Source: Pseudomonas sp. Leaf48
Lineage (GTDB): Bacteria; Pseudomonadota; Gammaproteobacteria; Pseudomonadales; Pseudomonadaceae
Assembly: GCF_001421885.1 (NCBI RefSeq)
Contig: NZ_LMLH01000032.1
Coordinates: forward strand, 130,537-194,536
Direction: 5' to 3'
Length of the DNA stretch: 64,000 bases
The notes below the pieces were generated by a model that was given only the letters and a program-made list of their open reading frames with translations, was not told the DNA's origin and searched no databases. The position numbers were made by a program, and so were the translations under genes. Shown in pieces: positions 42,211 to 50,554 of the stretch (position 1 is the first letter of the stretch; each line of letters begins with the position of its first letter).

Positions 42211-42474
42211 TTACTGCGACGTTTCTTTTTTCATGGTGTCCCTGGACATGCTGTCTTTCTTCATCGAGTCCTTGCTCATTGCATCTTTGGACATGCTGTC
42301 TTTGCTCATCGAGTCCTTGGACATGGAGTCCTTTTTCATTGCGTCCCTGGACATCGCGTCCTTGGACATCGAATCCTTGCTCATGCTGTCATTGCTCATC
42401 GTGTCCGCTGCGAAAACGCAAGCGGCGCCAACGGCCAGGCACATGGACAGAACAACGGTGGTCAACTTTTTCAT
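42211..42474 (-). CDS. Pentapeptide MXKDX repeat protein
   Basis: 87 residues. The signal peptide ends CVFA. The mature chain is almost wholly made of twelve or so MSKDS-type pentapeptides (DTMSNDSMSKDSMSKDAM). This is the MXKDX repeat family, exported by many proteobacteria. The 15-base periodicity of the gene is visible in the DNA. Its Met-rich, charged composition suggests metal binding or an oxidisable Met reservoir. It is next to the YedY-like molybdoenzyme gene, 50 bases away and on the same strand, so a link to Met oxidation is attractive but not proved. Confidence 0.85.
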   Translation of the reverse strand: MKKLTTVVLSMCLAVGAACVFAADTMSNDSMSKDSMSKDAMSRDAMKKDSMSKDSMSKDSMSKDAMSKDSMKKDSMSRDTMKKETSQ

Positions 42475-42524
42475 GATGAAACTCCTTGATGCATTGGGGA
42501 AAGGTAGAAACAACCAGGTGCCCG

Positions 42525-43310
42525 TCAACTGCCACCGAACCAGTTGTAGCCCTGGTCTTCCCAGTAGCCGCCGCTGTAGGTGTTGCTGACGAAAATCGCC
42601 TGAATGTGCTTGGGGTTTTTGTAGCCCAGCTTGGTGGGCATGCGCAGCTTCATCGGGAAGCCATATTCACGGGGCAACACCGCACCGTCCCAGGTCAGCG
42701 CCAGCAGGGTTTGCGCATGCAGTGCGGTGGCCATGTCGATGCTGGTGTAGTAGTCATCGGCGCATTTGAAGCCGACGTATTTGGCATCGGTGTCGGCGCC
42801 GACGCGCTTGAGAAAATCACTGAAACGCACCCCGCCCCAACGCCCGATCGCGCTCCAGCCTTCCACGCAGATGTGCCGGGTGATTTGCTCGGTCTGGGCC
42901 ATGGCGCGCAGTTCTTCGAGGCGCCAGCTGCGCTTGTCGGCGACAAGGCCGGTGACTTCCAGCCGATAACCCTCCTCCTCCACCGTCGGCGCTTCGTCGA
43001 TGCCGTAAAAGGCATTGAACGGAAACGGCCGGGTGATCATCGACTGCGGATAGGTCGGCGCCATGGCGTTGGGGTTGAACAGCCAGCCCTGCACCCGATC
43101 ATTGAATCGCGACATGGAGGACAACGCACTCTCGACGCTGTCGTTGTCGGTCAGGTTGCAGCCGGACAACATGGCCACGCCTCCGAGGGTCAGGCCACGC
43201 AGCAGGAACGAACGGCGTGAGCGGTCCTCGATCTGCGGGGCGAGGATTTTCCGGGCGTCGGTCAGGATGGATGACTCGTCCAGCCCTGATCCTTGAACAG
43301 GCTTCTTCAT
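42525..43310 (-). CDS. Sulfite-oxidase-family molybdoenzyme
   Basis: 261 residues from the ATG at 43310. It carries a twin-arginine signal, SRRSFLLRGLTLGGVAMLSG, with a Cys that could be a lipid site (LSGCN). The sulfite-oxidase molybdopterin domain follows: FNAFYGIDE, RHICVEGWSAIGRWGGVRF (Cys ligand to Mo), FPMKLRMPTKLGYKNPKHI. It resembles YedY/MsrP-type enzymes that repair oxidised Met in the periplasm, but substrate assignment needs a phylogeny. Its ATG overlaps the stop of the cytochrome b gene upstream by four bases, indicating a two-subunit complex. Confidence 0.82.
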   Translation of the reverse strand: MKKPVQGSGLDESSILTDARKILAPQIEDRSRRSFLLRGLTLGGVAMLSGCNLTDNDSVESALSSMSRFNDRVQGWLFNPNAMAPTYPQSMITRPFPFNAFYGIDEAPTVEEEGYRLEVTGLVADKRSWRLEELRAMAQTEQITRHICVEGWSAIGRWGGVRFSDFLKRVGADTDAKYVGFKCADDYYTSIDMATALHAQTLLALTWDGAVLPREYGFPMKLRMPTKLGYKNPKHIQAIFVSNTYSGGYWEDQGYNWFGGS

Positions 43311-43924
43311 ACGTGCTCCTTGCGACCGACAATCATGGCCAGCAATGTTTTTGGAACCAGTGCGACCATCAGCAGATGTACCGCGACGAAGGCCACCAAC
43401 AGCGCCATGGCGAAGAAGTGCACACGGCGTGCGCCTTCGTAGCCCCACAGCAATTCACGCAGCAGCGGGAACTGCACCGACTTCCACAGCACCAGCCCCG
43501 ACAGCACCAACAGGATGATGTCGACCATCACGAACAGATACGCCAGCCGTTGCACCTGGTTGTAATGACTCAGGTCGGCGTGCCCCAGCCTGCCCCGCAC
43601 CGCTGCGCCCAGGTCATGCAGCACGCCTTTGGGCGACACCGGGAAAAAGCGCCGTTGCAATCGGCCGCTGAACAGGTTGCAGGCCAGATAGATAAGACCG
43701 TTGATCGCCAGAAACCACATCGCTGCGAAGTGCCATTGCAGGGCTCCGCCGAGCCAGCCGCCGAGGGTAATCGAGGCAGGAAAGCTGAACTCGTAGATCG
43801 GCGAGGCGTTGTAGATGCGCCAACCGCTGGTGACCATCACCAGCACCGCCACGGCGTTGAGCCAATGGGTCAGGCGTAGCCAGCGTGGATGACTGGCCTT
43901 GGGTGTGGCAGTTGACTGCGACAT
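43307..43924 (-). CDS. Cytochrome b membrane subunit
   Basis: 205 residues. Four to five helices, with His in LRLTHWLNAVAVLVMV, LQWHFAAMWFLAINGLIYL, VHFFAMALLVAFVAVHLLM, as haem b ligands. It is a Ni/Fe hydrogenase cyt b or cytochrome b561-type module of the YedZ kind. It likely passes quinol electrons to the molybdoenzyme encoded next, with which it overlaps by four bases. A REPIN lies upstream of its start. Confidence 0.82.
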   Translation of the reverse strand: MSQSTATPKASHPRWLRLTHWLNAVAVLVMVTSGWRIYNASPIYEFSFPASITLGGWLGGALQWHFAAMWFLAINGLIYLACNLFSGRLQRRFFPVSPKGVLHDLGAAVRGRLGHADLSHYNQVQRLAYLFVMVDIILLVLSGLVLWKSVQFPLLRELLWGYEGARRVHFFAMALLVAFVAVHLLMVALVPKTLLAMIVGRKEHV

Positions 43925-44027
43925 GTCCGGCTCCGGGTTGATGTTCGTTGGAGCCGAGTATGGAAGCCGGGTGTTCGCCAAATCCTCACGTAAAGTTAAA
44001 TTAAACGTGATAACTGCCTGCGTACCC

Positions 44028-44130
44028 CTGTAGGAGCGAGCACGCTCGCGATGAACCTGAGAGCGCCGTGGGGTGTCAGGCCTCCAGTGTCTTCGTTTAC
44101 GACCATCGCGAGCCTGCTCGCTCCTACAGG
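44028..44130. repeat. REPIN (inverted REP pair)
   Basis: CTGTAGGAGCGAGCACGCTC and GAGCCTGCTCGCTCCTACAG flank about 55 bases, between two divergently placed genes. Confidence 0.88.
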
Positions 44131-44199
44131 GTTTTGTGTGGCCCGCCGATGGGGCAACTATGGTTAAATGCCGCCCCCGCAAATTGCCGACCCAGACCC

Positions 44200-45141
44200 A
44201 TGAACGCAGACGCCCTCGCCACCCTTCACGACCACTTGTTGACGGCACTGGCAACGCCACCCGCCGAAACCCGCCGCCTGTTTCACGGTCGTGGCCGCTG
44301 CTGGCCGGGGTTGGAGCAATTGACCGTGGACTGGTTGCAGGGCGTGGTGTTGGTGGCGCTGTTCAAGGAACCGGAAGCTGAGCAACTGGAAGACTTGAAG
44401 CAACTGCTGATAGAGATCAGCCAGTCGCCGCAGTGGGCCCTGTCCGGTGCCCATACGCTGTTGCTGCAACATCGCTACCTGCTGCAAAGCACCACCGAAT
44501 GGCTGCTCGGCGACGTCATCGAGGAAATGAGCATCACCGAGGGTGGCCTCAAATACCGGGTGGACCTGGGCCGCAAACAGAACACCGGGCTGTTTCTCGA
44601 CATGCGCTACGGCCGCGACTGGGTACGGGCCAATGCCGAAGGCAAGCGTGTGTTGAACCTGTTCGCCTACACCTGTGGCTTCTCGGTGGCGGCCATCGAG
44701 GGCGGTGCGAGCCACGTGGTCAACCTCGACATGTCGAGCCCGGCCCTGAGCCGTGGTCGCGACAACCACAGGCTCAACGACCACGACCTGAGCAAGGTGA
44801 CTTTTCTCGGCCATGACCTGTTCAAATCCTGGGGCAAGGTGATCGGCAAAGGCCCTTACGACCTGGTGATCATCGACCCGCCGTCGTTCCAGAAAGGCAG
44901 TTTCCTGCTGACCAAGGACTACCAGCGCGTCCTGCGGCGTTTGCCAGAATTGCTCAGCCCACAGGGTACGGTGCTGGCCTGCATGAACGACCCGGCGTTC
45001 GGTGCCGACTTCCTCATCGACGGCGTTACCCGTGAGGCACCGGGCTTGCGCTTCGAGCAACGTCTGGACAATCCGCCGGAGTTTCCCGATGCCGATCTGG
45101 AGTGTGGATTGAAGGCGTTGGTGTTCAAACTGCAGGATTAA
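44200..45141 (+). CDS. Class I SAM-dependent methyltransferase (RlmI/RsmK type)
   Basis: 313 residues from the ATG at 44200. The N-terminal 110 residues form a PUA-like or EEHEE-like region. The SAM-binding core is VLNLFAYTCGFSVAAIEGG then VVNLDMSSPALSRGRDN, and catalytic-loop DLVIIDPPSFQKGSF is the usual D-P-P-S/x-F of m5C/m2G rRNA methyltransferases. It ends DLECGLKALVFKLQD. It probably modifies rRNA; the exact base is not resolved. Confidence 0.8.
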   Translation: MNADALATLHDHLLTALATPPAETRRLFHGRGRCWPGLEQLTVDWLQGVVLVALFKEPEAEQLEDLKQLLIEISQSPQWALSGAHTLLLQHRYLLQSTTEWLLGDVIEEMSITEGGLKYRVDLGRKQNTGLFLDMRYGRDWVRANAEGKRVLNLFAYTCGFSVAAIEGGASHVVNLDMSSPALSRGRDNHRLNDHDLSKVTFLGHDLFKSWGKVIGKGPYDLVIIDPPSFQKGSFLLTKDYQRVLRRLPELLSPQGTVLACMNDPAFGADFLIDGVTREAPGLRFEQRLDNPPEFPDADLECGLKALVFKLQD

Positions 45142-45179
45142 CCGGGCGCCCGGCCGGGGGTGGATGCGACTAGCGGTAC

Positions 45180-45208
45180 TTGAGCAAAACACTAGGTCTT
45201 TTTACGAT
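45180..45208 (+). promoter_or_regulatory. Sigma-70 promoter of the candidate sRNA
   Basis: TTGAGC at 45180-45185 and TACGAT at 45203-45208 are 17 bases apart. Transcription would start near 45214. Confidence 0.55.
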
Positions 45209-45213
45209 AAACC

Positions 45214-45360
45214 TGCGCAATCGTTTGATGGCTCAAACCGTTGCGCAGTGGGTGAGTGCACTGAACCTTTATAAGCTCACCCCTTAGCTTCACGCGCATC
45301 TTGAGCCTCGAGGGCTCTACTTCCTCCCCATCAAAGAGCTTTGAGGCTCTTTTTTTACCT
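45214..45360 (+). ncRNA. Candidate small RNA with terminator
   Basis: About 145 bases with no open frame of note but a highly ordered layout. Stem 1: CTGCGCAA (45213-45220) pairs with TTGCGCAG (45241-45248), and inside it GTTTGA pairs with TCAAAC. Stem 2: GGGTGAG (45250-45256) pairs with CTCACCC (45276-45282). Stem 3: GAGCC (45303-45307) pairs with GGCTC (45313-45317). An unpaired, C-rich CTTCCTCCCCATC then leads to a terminator, AAAGAGC (45333-45339) with GCTCTTT (45346-45352) and T's. The C-rich strand could pair with ribosome binding sites (GGGGAGG), as Hfq-type sRNAs do. I do not recognise the family. Confidence 0.6.
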
Positions 45361-45372
45361 TGAATTCAACAC

Positions 45373-45475
45373 TCCCCCTTGTGGGAGCGGGCTTGCTCGC
45401 GAAAGCGGTGTGTCAGTTAATTAATTTCTCACTGGTACACCGCTTTCGCGAGCAAGCCCGCTCCCACAAGGGGGA
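45373..45475. repeat. REPIN (inverted REP pair)
   Basis: CCCCCTTGTGGGAGCGGGC onward to GCGGTGT, and its reverse complement at 45438-45475, separated by about 25 bases. It lies between the sRNA candidate and a converging gene. Confidence 0.93.
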
Positions 45476-45497
45476 TGTGGTGTTGATGTAAATGGGG

Positions 45498-46220
45498 TCA
45501 GACCAGACGCAGTCGAGGCCCCGCAGCCGGCACGGCATCATCTCCCAAGCGCTCTCGCACAAACTCGACGGCCTTGCGCGTCAACTGATCCAGATGCCGG
45601 TCGCGCTGTTTCTCCGCATCGGCCATCGCCCGCTTGCCGTGCTTTTGCAGCAGGTAGGCATGAATCTGCCGCACCTCCAGCGAACTGTAGATCGGCGCTA
45701 CATCGAGCAGCGCCATCAAGCCATCGGTGCTGTGATCGCGAGTATTCATCAATACCTGGGTCGCGCGCGCACCCACCACCTCAAAGCCCATCGCCTCGAA
45801 ATAAGGCACCTTGGCCACGGCACAAGTCAGCTCCGCGTGGGGGTAGCGACCAACCATCTCGCGCAGCATCCGCCGCGCCACACCCTGGCGCCGATGCTCG
45901 GCATGCACCGCCATGTACGCCACGCCGCAGGCATCGGCATCGTCCTTGACCGGCAGGTACAGCAAAAAGCCGATGACCTGTTCCGGGTCGTCTTCGTCGG
46001 TGGCGACGATCAACTCCACGGCAATGCCCTTCTCACCGTTCAAAGCCTGCAGATACAGGTGCACTTCATAGCCGATGGCGTACTGATACAGGTTGTACAG
46101 CAGGTTGCTCGGCGCGATGGCGACCATGCTGATGTCGGTCAGGTTGTCGACGACCATCTGCAGGATCTGGCTGTTGACGTGCTCGGGGCACGGCGACTTG
46201 AAATGGCTGATGCGGGGCAT
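45498..46220 (-). CDS. GNAT-family N-acetyltransferase
   Basis: 240 residues. GVAYMAVHAEHRRQGVARRM is the acetyl-CoA binding motif A, with the R-x-x-G-x-A/G signature. VPYFEAMGFEVVG is motif B. The C-terminal 60 residues are a Lys/Arg-rich helix (QRDRHLDQLTRKAVEFVRER) not present in minimal GNATs. The substrate is unknown. Confidence 0.82.
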   Translation of the reverse strand: MPRISHFKSPCPEHVNSQILQMVVDNLTDISMVAIAPSNLLYNLYQYAIGYEVHLYLQALNGEKGIAVELIVATDEDDPEQVIGFLLYLPVKDDADACGVAYMAVHAEHRRQGVARRMLREMVGRYPHAELTCAVAKVPYFEAMGFEVVGARATQVLMNTRDHSTDGLMALLDVAPIYSSLEVRQIHAYLLQKHGKRAMADAEKQRDRHLDQLTRKAVEFVRERLGDDAVPAAGPRLRLV

Positions 46221-46419
46221 TGAAGGGCTGGACTCCGGGGGGTGGCGAGGCTGCCTATCATAACCCGCCCTGCTGGCGCTGTGGATTCATGAGCCACACG
46301 CATAACTGTATGCCCGAAAACCGCAAAAACTTTTCCCCACCTCCACAGGTCACTTCAGAGATGAGGGCTTTCACGCGCAGCCATGGGCTGCGTTCGCCGC
46401 TAAACACAGGAATCGAACC

Positions 46420-47061
46420 ATGGACAACCGCAACCTGCTGCCGATTACCCGACGCAATTTGCTGATCGTGGGCGTAGTGACAGCGGCCAGCGTCGTCCTG
46501 CCGCCGTTTATCTGCGCGCAGGCCAGCGCCGTCAACGCCTCGCAGCCAGTCAAGGCTAAAGTGTCGATCCAGGTGAACGGCGAGCAGCGCGAGCTGGACC
46601 TCGACACCCGCACCACCCTGCTCGATGCCCTGCGCGAAAACCTGCAACTGACGGGCACCAAGAAAGGCTGCGACCACGGTCAATGCGGTGCATGCACGGT
46701 GATCGCCAATGGCCGGCGGATCAATTCCTGCCTGACCCTGGCGGTCATGCACCAGGGTTCGCAGATCACCACCATCGAGGGCCTCGGCACTCCGGACAAC
46801 CTGCACCCGATGCAGGCAGCGTTCATCAAGCACGACGGCTACCAGTGCGGTTACTGCACCCCGGGACAGATCTGTTCGGCCGTCGCGGTGCTCAAGGAGA
46901 TTCGCGATGGCATTCCCAGCCACGCCAGCCCCAGCCTGACTGAAGCACCTCAGCTGATCGCCGGGGAAATCCAGGAGCGCATGAGCGGCAACATCTGCCG
47001 TTGCGGCGCTTACTCCAACATCATCGAGGCGATCAGCGAAGTCGCGGAGGCCAGCGCATGA
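46420..47061 (+). CDS. paoA: Aldehyde oxidase iron-sulfur subunit
   Basis: 213 residues. A twin-arginine signal (TRRNLLIVGVVTAASVVLPP) sends the complex to the periplasm. The two [2Fe-2S] sites are CDHGQCGACTVIANGRRINSC and CGYCTPGQICSA with NICRCGA. It is the small subunit of the xanthine-oxidase family trimer typified by E. coli PaoABC (YagTSR), which oxidises aromatic aldehydes. Its TGA overlaps the start of the next gene by four bases. Confidence 0.93.
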   Translation: MDNRNLLPITRRNLLIVGVVTAASVVLPPFICAQASAVNASQPVKAKVSIQVNGEQRELDLDTRTTLLDALRENLQLTGTKKGCDHGQCGACTVIANGRRINSCLTLAVMHQGSQITTIEGLGTPDNLHPMQAAFIKHDGYQCGYCTPGQICSAVAVLKEIRDGIPSHASPSLTEAPQLIAGEIQERMSGNICRCGAYSNIIEAISEVAEASA

Positions 47062-48014
47062 GACCTTTCACCTACCTGCGCGCGCAATCCCCCGCCGAAG
47101 CGGCGGCCCTGGCTGCACAGACCAGCGGGTCGAGGTTCATTGCCGGTGGCAGCAACTTGCTGGACTTGATGAAACTGGAAATCGAGACGCCGGCGTACTT
47201 GATCGACGTCAACGACGTCGGGCTGGACCGGATCGAAGACGCGGCCGATGGTGGTTTACGTATCGGCGCCCTGGTACGCAACACCGACCTCGCCGCCCAC
47301 CCGCGCATCCGCAAAGACTGGGGTCTGCTCGCCCGAGCCCTGCTAGCCGGCGCTTCCGGACAGTTGCGCAATGTCGCCACCACCGCCGGCAACCTGCTGC
47401 AACGCACGCGCTGCCCGTATTTCTACGACACCAACCAGGCCTGCAACAAGCGCCAGCCGGGCAGTGGTTGCGCAGCCATTGCCGGCTTCAGTCGGCAGTT
47501 AGGGATCATCGGCGTCAGCGACGCCTGCATCGCCACCCACCCCAGCGACATGGCGGTGGCGATGCGCGCCCTCGATGCGCAGGTAGAAACGATCAAGCCA
47601 GACGGTACGACCCGGGTGATTCCCCTCGCCGACCTGCACCGTTTGCCCGGCACCACGCCCAATATCGAAACCACCCTGGCCCCCAATGAATTGATCACCG
47701 CAGTTACCTTGCCGGCGCCGGTGGGCGGTACGCACATTTACCAGAAGGTGCGCGACCGCTCCTCCTACGCATTCGCCCTGATCTCGGTCGCCGCGATCCT
47801 TCAAAAGGACGGCAGCGGCCGTGTCGCCCTCGGCGGCGTCGCACCCAAACCCTGGCGCCTGGAAAGCGCCGAAGCCAGCATGTCCAAGGGCGCCACGGCC
47901 GTGACCGAACAGTTGCTCGCCGGAGCCACCCCCACCGACGACAACGCCTTCAAAATCACCCTGGTCGAGCGCACGCTCGCGGCGGTCATGGCCCAGGCGA
48001 GGGAACAGGCATGA
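47058..48014 (+). CDS. paoB: Aldehyde oxidase FAD-binding subunit
   Basis: 318 residues from the ATG at 47058. The FAD-binding loop is RFIAGGSNLLDLMKL, and ATTAGNLLQRTRCPYFYD is the conserved segment that also holds the extra [4Fe-4S] cysteines seen in PaoB (CPYFY, CNKRQPGSGC). It passes electrons between the Fe-S subunit and an external acceptor. It overlaps the last subunit gene by four bases. Confidence 0.92.
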   Translation: MRPFTYLRAQSPAEAAALAAQTSGSRFIAGGSNLLDLMKLEIETPAYLIDVNDVGLDRIEDAADGGLRIGALVRNTDLAAHPRIRKDWGLLARALLAGASGQLRNVATTAGNLLQRTRCPYFYDTNQACNKRQPGSGCAAIAGFSRQLGIIGVSDACIATHPSDMAVAMRALDAQVETIKPDGTTRVIPLADLHRLPGTTPNIETTLAPNELITAVTLPAPVGGTHIYQKVRDRSSYAFALISVAAILQKDGSGRVALGGVAPKPWRLESAEASMSKGATAVTEQLLAGATPTDDNAFKITLVERTLAAVMAQAREQA

Positions 48015-50209
48015 AATTCGACACTCCGGCCGGCACCAACCCCATCGACCAGATGAAAGTCGTCGGCAAAGCCACCACGCGCATCGAAGGGCCACTCAAG
48101 ACCACCGGCCAGGCGCCCTATGCCTACGAGCATCACCACGCCGTGGCCAATCAGGCCTATGGCGTGGTGATCGGCTCGGCCATCGCCAAGGGCCGTATCA
48201 GCGCGATGGACCTGAGCGCTGCCGAGGCCGCTCCGGGGGTGCTTGCCATTGTTACCGCCGCCAACGCCGGCAAGCTCGGCAAAGGCAAATACAACACCGC
48301 GAAACTGCTCGCCGGCCCCGACGTCCAGCATTACCACCAGGCCGTCGCGCTGGTGGTGGCGCAAACGTTGGAGCAGGCGCAGGCCGCCGCGCAGCTGGTC
48401 GAGGTTCGCTACGAGCGCGCCGAGGGTGTGTTCGACCTGGCCGCCAGCCACGAGTCCGGCGTGGAGTCCAAAGAGCAGATGGCCGACACCCTGCACGGCG
48501 ATTTCGAAGCGGCCTTCGCCGCCGCACCGGTGCAGCTGGACGCGACCTACACCACGCCCGATCAGGCCCACGCGATGATGGAACCCATGGCCTCGATGGC
48601 CGCCTGGGAGGGCGACAAACTGACCCTGTGGACCTCCAATCAGATGATCGATTGGTCAGTCACCGATCTGGCGACCACCCTCGGTGTGCCGAAGGAAAAT
48701 GTGCGACTGATCTCCCCGTACATTGGCGGCGGATTTGGCGGCAAGCTGTTCATCCGCAGCGATGCCCTGCTCGCCGCCCTCGGTGCGCGCATGGCCCGCA
48801 GGCCGGTGAAAGTCGCGCTGGCGCGGCCGCTGATCTTCAACAACTGCACGCACCGCCCGGCCACTATCCAGCGTATCCGCATCGGCGCCACCGCGGACGG
48901 CAAGATCACGGCCATCGCCCATGAAGGCTGGTCCGGCGACCTGCCCGGCGGCAAGCTCGAACTGGCCGCGCAGCCAAGCAAACTGCTGTACGCCGGGGAA
49001 AACCGTCGGGTGACCATGCGCCTGTCGACCCTCGACCTGCCGGAGGGCAACGCCATGCGCGCACCGGGCGAGACCCCGGGAATGATGGCGCTGGAAATCG
49101 CCATGGACGAGATGGCGGAAAAACTGCAGCTCGACCCGGTCGAGTTTCGCCTGCGCAACGACACCCAGGTCGATCCGGTCAATCCGCAGCGATCCTTTTC
49201 CCAGCGGCGCTTGATCGAGTGCCTGCGCACCGGCGTCGAGCATTTCGGCTGGGATCGTCGTAACGAGCAGCCAGGGACCCGGCGAGAAGGCCGCTGGTTG
49301 ATCGGCATGGGCATGGCGGTGGCCTTTCGCAACAATCTGACGGTGAAATCGGGCGCCCGGGTACGGCTCAACGAGCAAGGCATCGTCACCGTGGAAACCG
49401 ACATGACCGATATCGGCACCGGCAGCTACACCATCATCGCCCAGACCGCCGCAGAAATGATGGGCGTCACGCTGGACAATGTGGTGGTGCGCCTGGGGGA
49501 TTCCAGCTATCCCGTATCGGCTGGCTCGGGCGGCCAGTTCGGCGGTAATTGCTCGACGGCAGGCGTCTATGCCGCCTGCGTCAAATTGCGCGAGGCGGTT
49601 GCGCAACGACTCGGCGTGCCCCTGGGGGATGCCGTTTTCGCCGACGGCGAAGTGCATTCAGGCGATAAACGCATACCCCTGCGCAATGCCGCCCAGGCCG
49701 GTGAACTGGTCGCCGAGGATTCCATCGAGTTCGCCGAACTGAGCAAGAAGTACCAGCAGTCGACCTTCGGCGCACACTTTGTCGAAGTCGCGGTAGACAG
49801 CGCGACCGGTGAAACCCGCGTGCGCCGGATGCTCGCCGTGTGTTCAGCCGGTCGCATCATCAACCCGACCTCGGCGCGCAGCCAGGTGATCGGCGCAATG
49901 ACCATGGGCGTTGGTGCCGCGCTGATGGAGGAGTTGGCGGTGGACAAGCGCCTGGGCTATTTCGTCAATCACGACCTGGCCGGCTACGAGGTGCCGGTGC
50001 ATGCGGACATCCCGCACCAGGAAGTGATTTTCCTCGATGAACCCGACCCCGTCTCATCGCCGATGAAAGCCAAGGGTGTCGGCGAACTGGGCATCTGCGG
50101 GGTCAGCGCGGCGATCGCCAATGCCATCTACAACGCCACGGGCATTCGCGTGCGCGACTACCCCATCACCCTCGACAAGATGCTCGACAAGTTGCCGCAG
50201 ATGATTTGA
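48011..50209 (+). CDS. paoC: Aldehyde oxidase molybdenum-binding subunit
   Basis: 732 residues. Large subunit of the xanthine-oxidase family. FIGGGFGGKLF-like sequence (SPYIGGGFGGKLF) and MRAPGETPGMMALEIAMDEM bind the molybdopterin, and KAKGVGELGICGVSAAIANA holds the catalytic Glu near the end. It is probably fitted with a molybdopterin cytosine dinucleotide. No paoD chaperone gene lies next to it in the window. A tandem repeat follows directly. Confidence 0.93.
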   Translation: MKFDTPAGTNPIDQMKVVGKATTRIEGPLKTTGQAPYAYEHHHAVANQAYGVVIGSAIAKGRISAMDLSAAEAAPGVLAIVTAANAGKLGKGKYNTAKLLAGPDVQHYHQAVALVVAQTLEQAQAAAQLVEVRYERAEGVFDLAASHESGVESKEQMADTLHGDFEAAFAAAPVQLDATYTTPDQAHAMMEPMASMAAWEGDKLTLWTSNQMIDWSVTDLATTLGVPKENVRLISPYIGGGFGGKLFIRSDALLAALGARMARRPVKVALARPLIFNNCTHRPATIQRIRIGATADGKITAIAHEGWSGDLPGGKLELAAQPSKLLYAGENRRVTMRLSTLDLPEGNAMRAPGETPGMMALEIAMDEMAEKLQLDPVEFRLRNDTQVDPVNPQRSFSQRRLIECLRTGVEHFGWDRRNEQPGTRREGRWLIGMGMAVAFRNNLTVKSGARVRLNEQGIVTVETDMTDIGTGSYTIIAQTAAEMMGVTLDNVVVRLGDSSYPVSAGSGGQFGGNCSTAGVYAACVKLREAVAQRLGVPLGDAVFADGEVHSGDKRIPLRNAAQAGELVAEDSIEFAELSKKYQQSTFGAHFVEVAVDSATGETRVRRMLAVCSAGRIINPTSARSQVIGAMTMGVGAALMEELAVDKRLGYFVNHDLAGYEVPVHADIPHQEVIFLDEPDPVSSPMKAKGVGELGICGVSAAIANAIYNATGIRVRDYPITLDKMLDKLPQMI

Positions 50210-50212
50210 TTT

Positions 50213-50530
50213 CGCGTGCACTGCAGATTCACTGTAGGAGCGAGCCTGCTCGCGATGAGGCCGGCACATCCAGCATTAAAGGCGACTGACAAACCGCCAT
50301 CGCCGGCAGGCCAGCTCCCACAAGGGATTTGTGGCCGTACACAGATTTCGTGCGCACTGCAGATTCACTGTAGGAGCGAGCATGCTCGCGATGAGGCCGG
50401 CAAATCCAGCATCAAGGGCGACTGACACACCGCCATCGCCGGCAGGCCAGCTCCCACAAGGGATCTGTGGCCGTACACAGATTTCGTGCGCATTGCAGAT
50501 TCACTGTAGGAGCGAGCATGCTCGCGATGG
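50213..50530. repeat. 136-bp tandem repeat of paired REP types, 2.3 copies
   Basis: TGTAGGAGCGAGC recurs at 50233, 50369 and 50505, an exact 136-bp period. Each unit contains one REP of the GCGAGCCTGCTCGC type and one of the GCCGGCAGGCCAGCTCCCAC type. Copies differ at only a few bases, so the duplication is recent. Confidence 0.92.
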
Positions 50531-50554
50531 CGTGAGCCGCGACGACGCCGAACA

